Program-made: the position numbers and the translations under genes | From: Gammaproteobacteria bacterium | Lineage (GTDB): Bacteria > Pseudomonadota > Gammaproteobacteria > Steroidobacterales > Steroidobacteraceae | Direction of reading: 5' to 3' | Length of the DNA stretch: 64,000 nucleotides | Assembly (NCBI GenBank): GCA_027459765.1 | Contig: DAIDHD010000021.1 | Location: 62,001-126,000 of the forward strand | Part shown: positions 52,377 to 61,029 of the stretch, piece after piece | How positions within the stretch are numbered: the first letter of the stretch is position 1 | How the letters are laid out: every line of letters begins with the position of its first letter | Notes under the pieces: model-generated | Database searches by the model: none | What the model was told of the DNA's origin: nothing | What the model saw: only the letters and a program-made list of their open reading frames with translations

Positions 52377-52877
52377 CTATTCGAATAGCCGCCTCAAGTG
52401 AGCGAACAGCTCGCGCGAAGCCGCCTGGGCGCCGTTGCCGGAGGCGCCGGCCGCGCGCCGCAGCAGCGCACGCAGCCCGTCGGCGTCCGCCTTCGGCCGC
52501 TCGCGCAGCAGTTCCTCGAGCGCCCCGTCCGGCTCGCGCAGCAGCCGGTCCCGCCAGCGCTCGATCTCCTGGAAGCGGCGCACCTCGACGTCGTGCCGCC
52601 GCTTGCGCTCGGCGAGCCTGGCGCGAATCGGTTCGGGATCGGTCTTGCGCATGAGCTTGCCGATGTACTGGCGCTGCCTGAGGCGGGCGCCGTTCGAGCT
52701 CATGCGCTTCAGGGCGCCGATCGCATCGCGCAGGTTCTCCGGCAATTCGAGCGCGGCGAGTTCCTCGTCGGGCAGGTCCGCCAGCTCCACGCCGAGGTCC
52801 TGCAGTGCCGTCGCCTCGCGTTTGCGCGCGCTCTTGCTGGGCGGCTCTTCCGGTTCGTTCGAATTCATGTTGCCCAT
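52377..52877 (-). CDS. darP: Ribosome biogenesis factor DarP (YjgA/DUF615)
   Basis: A 166-residue helical protein. PSKSARKREATALQDLGVELADL at the N-terminus and the KRMSSNGARLRQRQYIGKLMRKTD core are typical of DUF615. DarP binds pre-50S particles and aids maturation of the peptidyl transferase region. ATGs at 52877 and 52868 are equally plausible starts. It diverges from pmbA across 63 bases, the usual partner. Confidence 0.94.
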   Translation of the reverse strand: MGNMNSNEPEEPPSKSARKREATALQDLGVELADLPDEELAALELPENLRDAIGALKRMSSNGARLRQRQYIGKLMRKTDPEPIRARLAERKRRHDVEVRRFQEIERWRDRLLREPDGALEELLRERPKADADGLRALLRRAAGASGNGAQAASRELFAHLRRLFE

Positions 52878-52940
52878 GCTACACCGAAGGTCGGTAAAAT
52901 CCGGCGGCGAAATCCCTTCACAGCAGGAATCCGCCAGCAC

Positions 52941-54299
52941 ATGTCGACCGCCGTCGATTCCCACCGGCCCTCCCGGCCGTCGCCGAGCGACCTCGCCACG
53001 ATCATCGAGCGCGCCCTCGAAGAGGCGCGTTCACGCGGCGCCTCGCAGGCCGAGGCCGCCGTCAGCCAGGACACCGGTCTGTCGGTGAGCGTGCGCCTCG
53101 GCGAGGTCGAGACGCTGGAGCACCAGCGGGACCGCAGCATGGGCGTCACGGTCTACTTCGGTGCGCGCAAGGGCTCGGCGAGCACCGCGGATTTCTCGCC
53201 CGAAGCCGTGCGCGCCACCGTCGCCAAGGCGTGCAGCATCGCCCGCTTCACGGCGGAGGACGAATACGCGGGGCTCGCCGATGCGGCGTTGATGGCGAAG
53301 TCGCCGCCCGACCTCGACTTGCACCACCCCTGGGCGATCGGCGCCGACGGCGCCATCGAGATCGCGCGCGCCTGCGAGTCGGCCGCGCTCGCGGCCGACC
53401 CGCGCATCAACAATTCCGAGGGCGCCTCCGTCTCCACGCACGAGGGACTGCACGTCTACGGCAACAGTCACGGATTCATCGGCGGCTATCCGACCAGCTC
53501 GCACAGCGTCAGCTGCGTCGTGCTCGCCGGCTCGGGCGACGACATGCAGCGCGACTACTGGTACACGAGCGCGCGCGACTGGCGCGACCTCGAGGATCCG
53601 CAGAGCGTCGGACGGGAGAGCGCGCGCCGCACCGTGTCGCGACTCGGCCCGCGCCGGCTGGCGACGCGGCGCGCTCCCGTGCTGTTCGCGCCCGAACTGG
53701 CGCGTGGCGTGGTGGGGCACTTCACCGCCGCGATTCGCGGCAGCAGCCAGTATCGCGAGTCGTCGTTCCTGCTCGGCTGCGCCGGGGAGTCGGTGTTCCC
53801 GCGCGGATTTTGCATTGCGGAGCGGCCCCACCTGCACAAGGGAATTGCCAGCGCGCCATTCGACGACGAGGGCGTCGCGACCCGCGACCGGGAACTGGTG
53901 GTCGACGGGGTCGTGGAGGGCTACATCCTGTCGAGCTATTCGGCGCGTCGCCTCGGCCTGCCCACCACCGGCAATGCCGGCGGCGCGCACAATCTGATCG
54001 TGCGGCCGACGCTCCAGGGCGGCTTGCCGGCCATGCTCGCGCGGCTCGGCACCGGCCTGCTGGTCACGGAGCTCATGGGGCAGGGCGTCAATCCGGTGAC
54101 GGGCGACTATTCGCGCGGCGCGGCCGGCTTCTGGGTCGAAGGCGGCGAGATTCGCCACCCGGTGGCCGAGATCACCATCGCCGGCAATCTCAAGGACATG
54201 TACGCGCGCATTCTCGCGGTGGGCGACGACGTCGACACGCGCGGCGGCACGCGCGTGGGATCTCTCCTGATCGAAGAGATGACGATCGCCGGAGAGTGA
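52941..54299 (+). CDS. pmbA: TldE/PmbA metalloprotease-family subunit
   Basis: A 452-residue partner of TldD; it lacks the HExxxH zinc motif, as expected for the family. Conserved blocks include RDRSMGVTVYFGARKGSASTADFS (about 55-78), NAGGAHNLIV and ELMGQGVNPVTGDYSRGAAGFWVEGGE near the C-terminus. Together with TldD it degrades labile proteins and processes certain peptide natural products. Confidence 0.97.
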   Translation: MSTAVDSHRPSRPSPSDLATIIERALEEARSRGASQAEAAVSQDTGLSVSVRLGEVETLEHQRDRSMGVTVYFGARKGSASTADFSPEAVRATVAKACSIARFTAEDEYAGLADAALMAKSPPDLDLHHPWAIGADGAIEIARACESAALAADPRINNSEGASVSTHEGLHVYGNSHGFIGGYPTSSHSVSCVVLAGSGDDMQRDYWYTSARDWRDLEDPQSVGRESARRTVSRLGPRRLATRRAPVLFAPELARGVVGHFTAAIRGSSQYRESSFLLGCAGESVFPRGFCIAERPHLHKGIASAPFDDEGVATRDRELVVDGVVEGYILSSYSARRLGLPTTGNAGGAHNLIVRPTLQGGLPAMLARLGTGLLVTELMGQGVNPVTGDYSRGAAGFWVEGGEIRHPVAEITIAGNLKDMYARILAVGDDVDTRGGTRVGSLLIEEMTIAGE

Positions 54300-54315
54300 C
54301 GCGGCGAGCGGCGGA

Positions 54316-55629
54316 TCAGCCGTCGGACATCAGATCCTGGACGCGGCGCCCGCCCAGCCGCGCGCGCACCGCCTCTTCCGCCGTTTGCACCACCGCGGCC
54401 GCCGTGGCGCTCGGGCCGGACGCGGGCGCCAAGGCCTGACGTCCGTCGTCGCCCGGCGCCCCGCGCGCCGCCTCGAGGACCTCGGCGACACCGATGCTCT
54501 GCGGTGCGCGCGCCGGCAGCCACTCGCCACGGTCGGTGCGCGCGACCAGTCCGGCTCGCTCCAGGCGATCGAGCGCCGCGCTCACCGTCTGCACCGGCAG
54601 GTCCAGTTCCGCGGCGAGGCGCGCGGCATCCGCAAGACCGCCGCCGGCCGAGTGCCGGCGGGCGAGCGCGATCATGGCGGCGAGCGCCGCGCGTTCTGCG
54701 GCGCGGCCGTGCGCGACGGTGCTCTGGCGGCCCGGGCGCAGGCACTGCGGGAATTGCACGTAGAAGGCGAGCTGGGCGCCGATGAACAGTATCAGCCAGC
54801 TCACGTACACCCAGACGAGCGTGCTGAGGAGTATCGCGAACCCCGTGTACACCGCCATCAGCTGTGACGAATACACCAGGAAGGCGGTGAACGCGCGCCC
54901 GACGATGGCCCAGAGAACGCCCGCTGCCACGCCCCCGGTGAGTGCGGCTCGCGGGTCGACGCGCGTGTTGGGCACGAACACGTACATCGAGGTGAACACG
55001 GCGGTGACCACGACGGTCGGCACCAGCCTGCCGATGGCGGTGGCGAGCCAGGACAGCGCCGGCATCGTGCCGATCCACTGTGCCAGGGGGCCGTGAGCCG
55101 CCGCCGCGAGCAGCCCGAGCGTGGCGGCGAACAGGATCGGTGCGAGCACGATGGCGCCGAGATACTCGACCAGCCGGCGTCCCATCCCGCGCGGCCGGTC
55201 GATGCGCCAGACGACGTTGAAGCTCGCCTCGACCTTCTGGATGGTGCTGATCACCGTGTACAGCAGGAACACCAAGCCGACCGAGCCGAGCACGTCGCCG
55301 CGCACGTTGGCCACGAACTGCAGCACCGCCGTGCTGAGCTGGTCGCCCGCGGCGCCGACCGGGCGGAAGAATTCGCGCAGCAGGAGCTGCGGGTTGCCGC
55401 GGGCTCCGAGGCCCTTCAGCACCGAGAAGCTGAAGGCGAGCAGCGGCACGATGGAGAGCAGCGTGGTGTAGGCGAGACTGGTGGCGCGCACGCTCAAATC
55501 GCCGGTCATCCAGTCGCGCAGCACGGCCGCCGGGTAGCGCAGCAGGCGCAGCACCGGTCCCCAGGGCGGCGGCAACGATCGCGACCGGACGAAGATGCCC
55601 GTTTCCAGGCGTTCGACGAAACTCACCAT
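54316..55629 (-). CDS. YihY/UPF0761 membrane protein with C-terminal winged-helix domain
   Basis: A 437-residue protein. Six membrane helices form the YihY (formerly RNase BN) domain (about 25-275), with SLAYTTLLSIVPLLAF and WVYVSWLILFIGAQLAFY as family marks. Residues 300-380 read as a winged helix-turn-helix (DAARLAAELDLPVQTVSAALDRLERAGLV). A polar tail follows. The family is not a ribonuclease; its function is unknown. The ATG at 55629 was preferred over an upstream start at 55665 because the earlier residues look non-conserved. Confidence 0.88.
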   Translation of the reverse strand: MVSFVERLETGIFVRSRSLPPPWGPVLRLLRYPAAVLRDWMTGDLSVRATSLAYTTLLSIVPLLAFSFSVLKGLGARGNPQLLLREFFRPVGAAGDQLSTAVLQFVANVRGDVLGSVGLVFLLYTVISTIQKVEASFNVVWRIDRPRGMGRRLVEYLGAIVLAPILFAATLGLLAAAAHGPLAQWIGTMPALSWLATAIGRLVPTVVVTAVFTSMYVFVPNTRVDPRAALTGGVAAGVLWAIVGRAFTAFLVYSSQLMAVYTGFAILLSTLVWVYVSWLILFIGAQLAFYVQFPQCLRPGRQSTVAHGRAAERAALAAMIALARRHSAGGGLADAARLAAELDLPVQTVSAALDRLERAGLVARTDRGEWLPARAPQSIGVAEVLEAARGAPGDDGRQALAPASGPSATAAAVVQTAEEAVRARLGGRRVQDLMSDG

Positions 55630-55690
55630 CGCGGCACAGTTACACGGGCGTTGCGGCCGTGGCAAGGCGCGTCGGGCGCCACGCGGTGAT

Positions 55691-56590
55691 TCAGCCGGTC
55701 AGCAGCCGCAGCGCCTCGAGATAGTTCGCGCTGGTGCGTGCGATCACGTCCGGCGGCAGGCGCGGCGCCGGCGGCCTCTTGTCCCAGTCCAGGGACTCGA
55801 GGTAGTCGCGCACGAATTGCTTGTCGAAACTCGGCGGACTCGATCCCGGCCGGTAGGAGACGGCCGGCCAGAAGCGCGAGGAGTCGGGCGTCAGCACTTC
55901 GTCGATCAGCGTGAGCCGCCCTTCCTGATCGAGGCCGAACTCGAACTTGGTGTCGGCGATGATGATGCCGCGCGCGCGCGCGTGCTCCGCCGCGAAGCGG
56001 TAGATCTCGAGCGACACGCGGCGGATCTCCTGCGCGAGATCACGGCCCACCAGCGCGACGATGGCATCGAAATCGATGTTCTCGTCGTGCTGCCCGGCCG
56101 GCGCCTTGGAGGCGGGCGTGAAAATCGGCTCCGGCAGGCGGTCGGCCATGACCAGTCCCGCCGGCAGCTCGATGCCGCACACGCTGCCCGTGCGCTGATA
56201 GTCCTTGAAGCCCGAGCCGATCAGGTAACCGCGCACCACCGCCTCGAGCGGCAGCGCGCGCAGCTTCTTCACCACCATCGACCGGCCGACGAGCGCGGCG
56301 CGCTCGCCCGGGTCGGCCACCACGTCCTCCAGACGCAGACTCGACAGGTGGTTCGGCACGATGTGGCGGGTGCGGTCGAACCAGAACAGGGAGACCTGGG
56401 TCAGCACCTCGCCCTTGCGCGGTATCGGATCCGACATCACCACGTCGAACGCGGACAGACGGTCGGTGGTCACGATCAGCAGGTGCCGTGCATCGACCTC
56501 GTAGATGTCGCGCACCTTGCCCTGGTGCACCTTCTTGAGGCCGCCGACGTGCGATTCGAACATCGGTGCAGACGGGTTTGCGCTGTCCAT
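55691..56590 (-). CDS. purC: SAICAR synthase
   Basis: A 299-residue phosphoribosylaminoimidazole-succinocarboxamide synthase of the longer (yeast-like/Xanthomonas-type) class. [40 protein letters not shown] and IADTKFEFG are diagnostic. It joins CAIR with aspartate using ATP. It lies about 4 kb from purE/purK on the same strand but separate. Confidence 0.97.
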   Translation of the reverse strand: MDSANPSAPMFESHVGGLKKVHQGKVRDIYEVDARHLLIVTTDRLSAFDVVMSDPIPRKGEVLTQVSLFWFDRTRHIVPNHLSSLRLEDVVADPGERAALVGRSMVVKKLRALPLEAVVRGYLIGSGFKDYQRTGSVCGIELPAGLVMADRLPEPIFTPASKAPAGQHDENIDFDAIVALVGRDLAQEIRRVSLEIYRFAAEHARARGIIIADTKFEFGLDQEGRLTLIDEVLTPDSSRFWPAVSYRPGSSPPSFDKQFVRDYLESLDWDKRPPAPRLPPDVIARTSANYLEALRLLTG

Positions 56591-56671
56591 CGGTGGCCTG
56601 CCGGTCGGCTGTTACCATTGCCAGAGTGAGCCGCCGATTCTGGCGGCAGTGGCAGCCCAGGTCAAACACAC

Positions 56672-57490
56672 ATGGGGTGGACGGGAAAGATCATCGGTGC
56701 CCTGATCGGCTTCGCGGCGACCCACAGCCCCTGGGGGGCGTTGCTGGGCGCGGCGATAGGGCATGCCCTCGACAGCGCCGGCACTGCGCGCGGCGGCGGC
56801 GGGTACGGTGGCGGTGGTTACGGCAGCGGCCGGGGGCGCGACGGCGTGCGCGCGGTCTCGGCGCTGTTCTTCCGCACCACCTTCGAGGTCATGGGGCGGG
56901 TGGCGAAGTCGGACGGCCGGGTCTCCGAGGCCGAGATCGCGGCGGCGCGGGCGCTGATGCGGGAACTCGCGCTCGGGCCGCGCGACGTCGAGGCCGCCAT
57001 CGCCTGCTTCCGGACCGGCAAGGCCGCCGAGTACGACGCCGCAGCCGCCGCCGACGCGCTGCGCGCGGCCTGCGTCGACCGTCCGGATCTGCTGCGCGCG
57101 TTCCTCGAACTGCAGCTGCGCGCTGCGCTCGCGGGCAACGGCCTGTCGCCGCCGGCGCGCACGCTGCTCGCCACCATCGCCGCGAGACTCGGTTTCGGCG
57201 CGATCGAGTTCGCGCAACTGGAGTCGCTGGCGCGCGCCCGCCAGCGCGGCGACGCGCGCGGCGCTCGGCGCGCGCCCGTGCTCGCGGATTGCTACCGCGA
57301 ACTCGACGTCGCCGAATCGAGCAGCGATCAGGAAGTGGTCAAGGCCTATCGGCGCCAGATGAGCCGGCATCACCCGGACAAGCTGGTGGCCAAGGGCCTG
57401 CCGGAGTCGATGGCGCAAATCGCCAAGGAGAAGACGCAGCGCATTCAGGAGGCCTACGAGGCCATCCGGTTGGCGCGCGGAATGCGCTGA
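56672..57490 (+). CDS. djlA: DjlA-like co-chaperone (TerB + DnaJ domains)
   Basis: A 272-residue type III J protein. A membrane-interacting N-terminus rich in small residues (about 5-32) precedes a Gly/Tyr linker. A TerB domain (about 65-185: [19 protein letters not shown]) and a C-terminal J domain (about 200-270) with HPD in RHHPDKL follow. DjlA stimulates DnaK ATPase at the inner membrane. Length matches E. coli DjlA (271). Confidence 0.95.
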   Translation: MGWTGKIIGALIGFAATHSPWGALLGAAIGHALDSAGTARGGGGYGGGGYGSGRGRDGVRAVSALFFRTTFEVMGRVAKSDGRVSEAEIAAARALMRELALGPRDVEAAIACFRTGKAAEYDAAAAADALRAACVDRPDLLRAFLELQLRAALAGNGLSPPARTLLATIAARLGFGAIEFAQLESLARARQRGDARGARRAPVLADCYRELDVAESSSDQEVVKAYRRQMSRHHPDKLVAKGLPESMAQIAKEKTQRIQEAYEAIRLARGMR

Positions 57491-57527
57491 CGCGGGTGGG
57501 ACGGTGCTCGACCCGCGACTTCGGGTC

Positions 57528-57590
57528 GGCGCCGGTGACGCGGGTTGCGGCGCCGGTGACGTGGGTTGCTGTGCCGGTGATACCATGGCG
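57528..57590 (+). repeat. Tandem 21-bp repeat, about three copies
   Basis: Units at 57528-57548, 57549-57569 (one mismatch) and a decayed third at 57570-57590 share GCCGGTGA. The unit length is a multiple of three and the frame stays open into rpe, so it could encode an optional N-terminal extension of seven-residue repeats (AAPVTRV-type). It fills the gap between djlA and rpe. Confidence 0.75.
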
Positions 57591-57591
57591 C

Positions 57592-58266
57592 ATGGACCCC
57601 GTCATCGCGCCTTCCATTCTGTCGGCGGACTTCGCCCGCCTCGGCGACGACGTGCGCGCAGTCCTCGCGGCAGGCGCGGACTGGGTGCACTTCGACGTGA
57701 TGGACAACCATTACGTGCCCAATCTGACCATCGGTCCGCTGGTGTGCGAGGCGCTGCGCAAGGCAGGAATCGGCGCGCCCATCGACGTGCACCTCATGGT
57801 GTCGCCCGTGGACGCGCTGGTGCCGGAATTCGCGAAGGCCGGCGCGACCCGCATCAGCTTCCACCCGGAGGCGACGCAGCACGTCGACCGCACCATCCGC
57901 CTGATTCGCGACCACGGTGCGAGCCCCGGTCTGGTCTTCAATCCGGCGACGCCGCTCGACTGGCTGGATTACGTGATCGAGGAGATCGACATGGTGTTGC
58001 TGATGTCGGTGAACCCCGGCTTCGGCGGACAACAGTTCATCCCGCGGGTGCTCGGCAAGATCGCGGAGACGCGCGCGCGCATCGATTCCTCGGGGCGGGC
58101 GGTGAGGCTGGAGGTCGATGGAGGCGTGAAGGTGGACAACGTGGCGCGCATCGCCGCCGCCGGCGCCGACACCTTCGTCGCCGGGTCCGCGATATTCGGC
58201 AGCGCCGACTACGCGAAGACCATCGCCGAGATGCGCGCGCAGATCGCGCTCGGCCGGTCGCGCTGA
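57592..58266 (+). CDS. rpe: Ribulose-phosphate 3-epimerase
   Basis: A 224-residue TIM-barrel epimerase interconverting ribulose-5-phosphate and xylulose-5-phosphate. [31 protein letters not shown] (metal ligands His/Asp) and [14 protein letters not shown] are intact, as is the terminal [10 protein letters not shown] phosphate site. Length matches. The ATG follows a tandem repeat region and lacks a strong ribosome site. Confidence 0.97.
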   Translation: MDPVIAPSILSADFARLGDDVRAVLAAGADWVHFDVMDNHYVPNLTIGPLVCEALRKAGIGAPIDVHLMVSPVDALVPEFAKAGATRISFHPEATQHVDRTIRLIRDHGASPGLVFNPATPLDWLDYVIEEIDMVLLMSVNPGFGGQQFIPRVLGKIAETRARIDSSGRAVRLEVDGGVKVDNVARIAAAGADTFVAGSAIFGSADYAKTIAEMRAQIALGRSR

Positions 58267-58288
58267 CGCGCGCCGCGGCCGGCGCGCG

Positions 58289-59041
58289 TCAGTCCTCGTC
58301 GTCCTCGTCCTCGTCTTCGTCGTCCACGTCCGGACGCGCGTTCTTCACCGCGCCGCCAGCGCCGGACTTCACCGGCACGACGAGCGGACGAGTCTTGACC
58401 TTCGGTCGGGCGTTGAACACCACGATGGTCTTGCCGGTCGCGCGCAGCAGACCCTGTTCCTCGAGCACCTTGAGCACGCGTCCCGCCATCTCGCGCGAGC
58501 AGCCGACCAGTCGCGACAGCTCCTGGCGGCTGACCTTGATCTGCATGCCTTCCGGGTGGGTCATGGCGTCGGGCTCGCCGCACAGATCCATGATGGCGTG
58601 CGCGACGCGCCCCGTGACGTCGACGAATGCCAGATCGCCGAGCTTGCGATTGGTGCGGTCGAGCCGGGTCGCGAGCTGAGTCGCGAGTTCGAAGATCAGG
58701 CCGGGGCTCTCGGCCGCGATCTGCCGAAAGCGCGGGTAGGTCATCTCGGCGAGCTCGGATTGCTGGCGCGTGCGCACCCAGGCGCTGCGCGTGGGCTGTT
58801 CGTAGAACAGGCCCATCTCGCCGAAGAATTGTCCCTTGTTGAGGTAGGCGAGCACCATCTCGTTGCCGTCCTCGTCCTCGATCATCACCTCGACCGAACC
58901 GCTGATGATGTAGTAGAGAATGTCGGGAAGGTCGCCGGCGTGGATGATGACCGTCTTGGAAGGCACCGTGCGGATTCGGCAGTAGCTCAAGAACCGGTTT
59001 ATCGCCGGAATGTCGCTCAGGGCCTTGGCGCCTTCTTCCAT
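58289..59041 (-). CDS. clp: CRP/FNR family regulator, Clp-like
   Basis: A 250-residue regulator. The cyclic-nucleotide domain (about 10-125) has GEMGLFYEQPTRSAWVR (E75, R86, S87). The C-terminal winged helix (171-195) has SRQELSRLVGCSREMAGRVLKVLEE, close to CRP and Clp. In Xanthomonas the Clp gene lies beside coq7-rplM and responds to c-di-GMP; ligand choice here is undecided (cAMP or c-di-GMP). Residues 238-250 form an acidic tail (12 of 13 Asp/Glu) absent from CRP. A GGGAG site precedes the start. A possible self-binding inverted repeat lies at 59066-59082. Confidence 0.9.
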   Translation of the reverse strand: MEEGAKALSDIPAINRFLSYCRIRTVPSKTVIIHAGDLPDILYYIISGSVEVMIEDEDGNEMVLAYLNKGQFFGEMGLFYEQPTRSAWVRTRQQSELAEMTYPRFRQIAAESPGLIFELATQLATRLDRTNRKLGDLAFVDVTGRVAHAIMDLCGEPDAMTHPEGMQIKVSRQELSRLVGCSREMAGRVLKVLEEQGLLRATGKTIVVFNARPKVKTRPLVVPVKSGAGGAVKNARPDVDDEDEDEDDED

Positions 59042-59095
59042 GGTCTCTCCCTACAACTTGAGGCTGTGCGTTCTGCACGCACGATGCCGCACGTT

Positions 59096-59124
59096 GTATT
59101 ACATAAGTACCGGTATCGCAAGAA
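59096..59124 (-). promoter_or_regulatory. Putative promoter of the clp-like gene
   Basis: On the minus strand TTCTTG (59124-59119), 17 bases and TAATAC (59101-59096). The -35 is weak. Downstream, GTGCGT-TCTGC-ACGCAC (59066-59082) is an inverted repeat partly like a CRP/Clp half-site pair (TGTG...), perhaps for autoregulation. Confidence 0.45.
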
Positions 59125-59170
59125 CTATCCGGCCGCTCGCTGCGTCCGGCCGAGGCTCGCGGCGCCGGCC

Positions 59171-59812
59171 TCAGATCCAGTAGGCGCTGCGCGTCATCAC
59201 GCGACCGCCGAGGTGCATCAGTGCACGCACCGGCCGGGGCAGCCGGGTGCCGCCGAGGGACTCGGCGTTGGCCCCGTGTCGGGCCTCGTCGTGGGTCATC
59301 TGCGCAAGGATGGCACGGCTGCGCTGATCCTCGGCCGGCAGTCGCCCCAGGTGGTCGCGCAGGTGGTTCTCGACCTGAGCCTCGGTCTCGGTGATGAAGC
59401 CGAGGCTGCGGGCATCGCCGAGCGTTCCGGCGATGGCGCCGAGCGCGAAAGATCCCGCGTACCAGAGCGGGTTCAGCCAGCTGGTGCGTCCGCCGAGTTC
59501 ACCGAGCCTCGCTTCGCACCAGGCGAGGTGGTCCATCTCCTCGCGGGCGGCCTCGCGCAGACTCGCCTCGACCTGTGGATCGCGGGCGAAGATGGCCTGG
59601 CCGCGGTACAGGGCTTGGGCGGCGACTTCGCCCGAATGATTGACCCGCATCAGCCGGGCCGCTTCGCTGCGCTGCAACGCGGTCAGCTCCGGCTCCGGGG
59701 CCGTGCTCCCGGGCAGCGCCCGCGAGGCGTGCGCAGGCGCGGCTAACACCTTGATCGCCTTGTCTATTTCGCACAAGACGCGGTCGAGCGGTGTAAAACT
59801 TCGTGTGCTCAT
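59171..59812 (-). CDS. coq7: Demethoxyubiquinone hydroxylase
   Basis: A 213-residue di-iron enzyme that hydroxylates the ubiquinone precursor at C6 (the UbiF step done by COQ7). The two diiron ligand sets are [15 protein letters not shown]...[13 protein letters not shown] and [14 protein letters not shown]...[11 protein letters not shown], each with ExxH. The ATG gives the normal N-terminus. A TATAAT on the minus strand lies only 7-12 bases before it (59824-59819), so the mRNA may be nearly leaderless. The gene diverges from rplM. Confidence 0.96.
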   Translation of the reverse strand: MSTRSFTPLDRVLCEIDKAIKVLAAPAHASRALPGSTAPEPELTALQRSEAARLMRVNHSGEVAAQALYRGQAIFARDPQVEASLREAAREEMDHLAWCEARLGELGGRTSWLNPLWYAGSFALGAIAGTLGDARSLGFITETEAQVENHLRDHLGRLPAEDQRSRAILAQMTHDEARHGANAESLGGTRLPRPVRALMHLGGRVMTRSAYWI

Positions 59813-59830
59813 CCGGACATTATATAATGT
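59800..59830. promoter_or_regulatory. Divergent promoter with palindromic -10 between coq7 and rplM
   Basis: ACATTATATAATGT (59817-59830) is a perfect 14-base palindrome giving a TATAAT on both strands. Rightward: TTCGTG (59800-59805), 17 bases, TATAAT (59823-59828), so the rplM leader would be about 155 bases. Leftward: TATAAT at 59824-59819, just before the coq7 ATG, with a poor -35. Confidence 0.65.
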
Positions 59831-59989
59831 ACCGGCGCGGAGCCCTGCCGAGGTATGGATTTTGGCCTTGGGCCCTGAGCCTGCTGCCGATCGACGGGGG
59901 GCTGGCATCGGAGCCCGACGTTCTGTAGACTTTCGCGCCTTTCGGTTTCGACCCAATTCACGAACGTCACGGAATTTCAGAACAAGCCC
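59831..59989 (+). other. Probable 5' leader of rplM-rpsI
   Basis: About 155 bases between the -10 and the L13 start, with no gene. Long leaders in ribosomal protein operons can carry an autogenous binding site; here GGCCTTGGGCCC around 59863-59876 can fold, but I cannot identify a specific binding structure. The ribosome site is weak. Confidence 0.4.
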
Positions 59990-60418
59990 ATGTACACCGT
60001 ATTCTCGAAGCCCGATGAAATTCGTGGCGATTGGTATGTGGTCGACGCGGCGGGCAAGACCCTCGGCCGCCTCGCCTCCGGCATCGCTCATCGGCTCAAG
60101 GGCAAGCACAAGCCGACCTACGCCCCGCACCAGGATCTCGGCGATCACATCGTGGTGATCAATGCCGGCGACGTGCGGGTCACGGGAGCGAAGCTGACCG
60201 ACAAGTTCTACCACCGGCACACGGGTTACGTCGGCAACCTGAAGAGCACCTCGCTCGGCAAGCTGCTGAAGGAACACCCGGAGCGCGCCATCGAATTCGC
60301 CGTCATCGGCATGCTGCCGAAGGGCCCGCTCGGCCGGCGCATGGCGCGCAAGCTGCACGTGTTCGGCGGCAAGGACCACCCGCACCAGGCGCAGCAGCCC
60401 AAGGCGCTCGACCTCTAA
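59990..60418 (+). CDS. rplM: 50S ribosomal protein L13
   Basis: A 142-residue protein identical in length to E. coli L13. [52 protein letters not shown] and [19 protein letters not shown] are diagnostic. An early assembly protein of the large subunit. Co-transcribed with rpsI after 25 bases. Confidence 0.99.
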   Translation: MYTVFSKPDEIRGDWYVVDAAGKTLGRLASGIAHRLKGKHKPTYAPHQDLGDHIVVINAGDVRVTGAKLTDKFYHRHTGYVGNLKSTSLGKLLKEHPERAIEFAVIGMLPKGPLGRRMARKLHVFGGKDHPHQAQQPKALDL

Positions 60419-60443
60419 CGTTTCACCAGGACACCGCACAGCC

Positions 60444-60848
60444 ATGGCATCGAATTCCGCCTCGAACGCTTTCTACGGCACCGGACGTCGCAAGACGTCG
60501 AGCGCCCGGGTGTACCTGCGCCCCGGCACCGGCCGGGTTTCCATCAACGGTCGCACCCTGGAAGAGTTCTTCGGCCGCGAAACCGGCCGGATGATCGTGC
60601 AGCAGCCCTTCGGCGCCGCGCAGCTCGACGGCAAGTTCGATGTGGACGTGCACGTGGCCGGCGGCGGCATCACCGGCCAGGCCGGCGCCATCCGGCTCGG
60701 CATCACGCGCGCGCTGATGGCCTACGACGAGACGCTGCGCTCGCCGCTGCGCCAGGCGGGCTTCGTGACCCGCGACGCGCGCGAAGTGGAGCGCAAGAAG
60801 GTCGGCCGCCGCAAGGCTCGCCGCGGCACCCAGTTCTCCAAGCGTTGA
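60444..60848 (+). CDS. rpsI: 30S ribosomal protein S9
   Basis: A 134-residue protein. [27 protein letters not shown] and the basic tail [17 protein letters not shown] that reaches the P-site tRNA are intact. Located after rplM as in nearly all bacteria. Confidence 0.99.
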   Translation: MASNSASNAFYGTGRRKTSSARVYLRPGTGRVSINGRTLEEFFGRETGRMIVQQPFGAAQLDGKFDVDVHVAGGGITGQAGAIRLGITRALMAYDETLRSPLRQAGFVTRDAREVERKKVGRRKARRGTQFSKR

Positions 60849-60854
60849 TCGTAC

Positions 60855-60884
60855 CGGGGACCTTGTTTCGTCACGCAAGGGTCC
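60855..60884 (+). terminator. Hairpin after rpsI, weak terminator candidate
   Basis: GGGGACC-TTG and CAAGGGTCCC pair with one bulged base around a short loop. No T-run follows, so this may be a partial terminator or processing site between rpsI and the tRNA gene. Confidence 0.35.
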
Positions 60885-60902
60885 CTGTGGATCGAAGGGT
60901 TT

Positions 60903-60976
60903 TGGGGGATCGTCTAGCGGTAGGACAACGGACTCTGACTCCGTTTACCTAGGTTCGAATCCTAGTCCCCCAGCCA
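60903..60976 (+). tRNA. tRNA-Gln (anticodon CUG)
   Basis: A 74-base cloverleaf. The seven-pair acceptor stem (TGGGGGA with TCCCCCA), D arm TCTAGCGGTAGGA, anticodon loop CTCTGAC giving CUG for CAG codons, T loop TTCGAAT and an encoded CCA end are all present. It follows rpsI and is closed by a strong terminator. Confidence 0.97.
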
Positions 60977-60980
60977 AATC

Positions 60981-61007
60981 AAGGGCCCATTGACGTGGGC
61001 CCTTTTT
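60981..61007 (+). terminator. Rho-independent terminator after tRNA-Gln
   Basis: A nine-pair stem (60981-60989 with 60996-61004), 6-base loop and a T5 run. It ends the rplM-rpsI/tRNA transcript five bases after the CCA end. It lies just before the kup start, so kup needs read-through or another promoter. Confidence 0.92.
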
Positions 61008-61029
61008 CTTGACGGAACAGGCGAACACG

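Noticed and set aside
57494-57591. Tandem repeat as a CRISPR or REP element
   Set aside because: Direct 21-bp units without spacers or palindromic structure.
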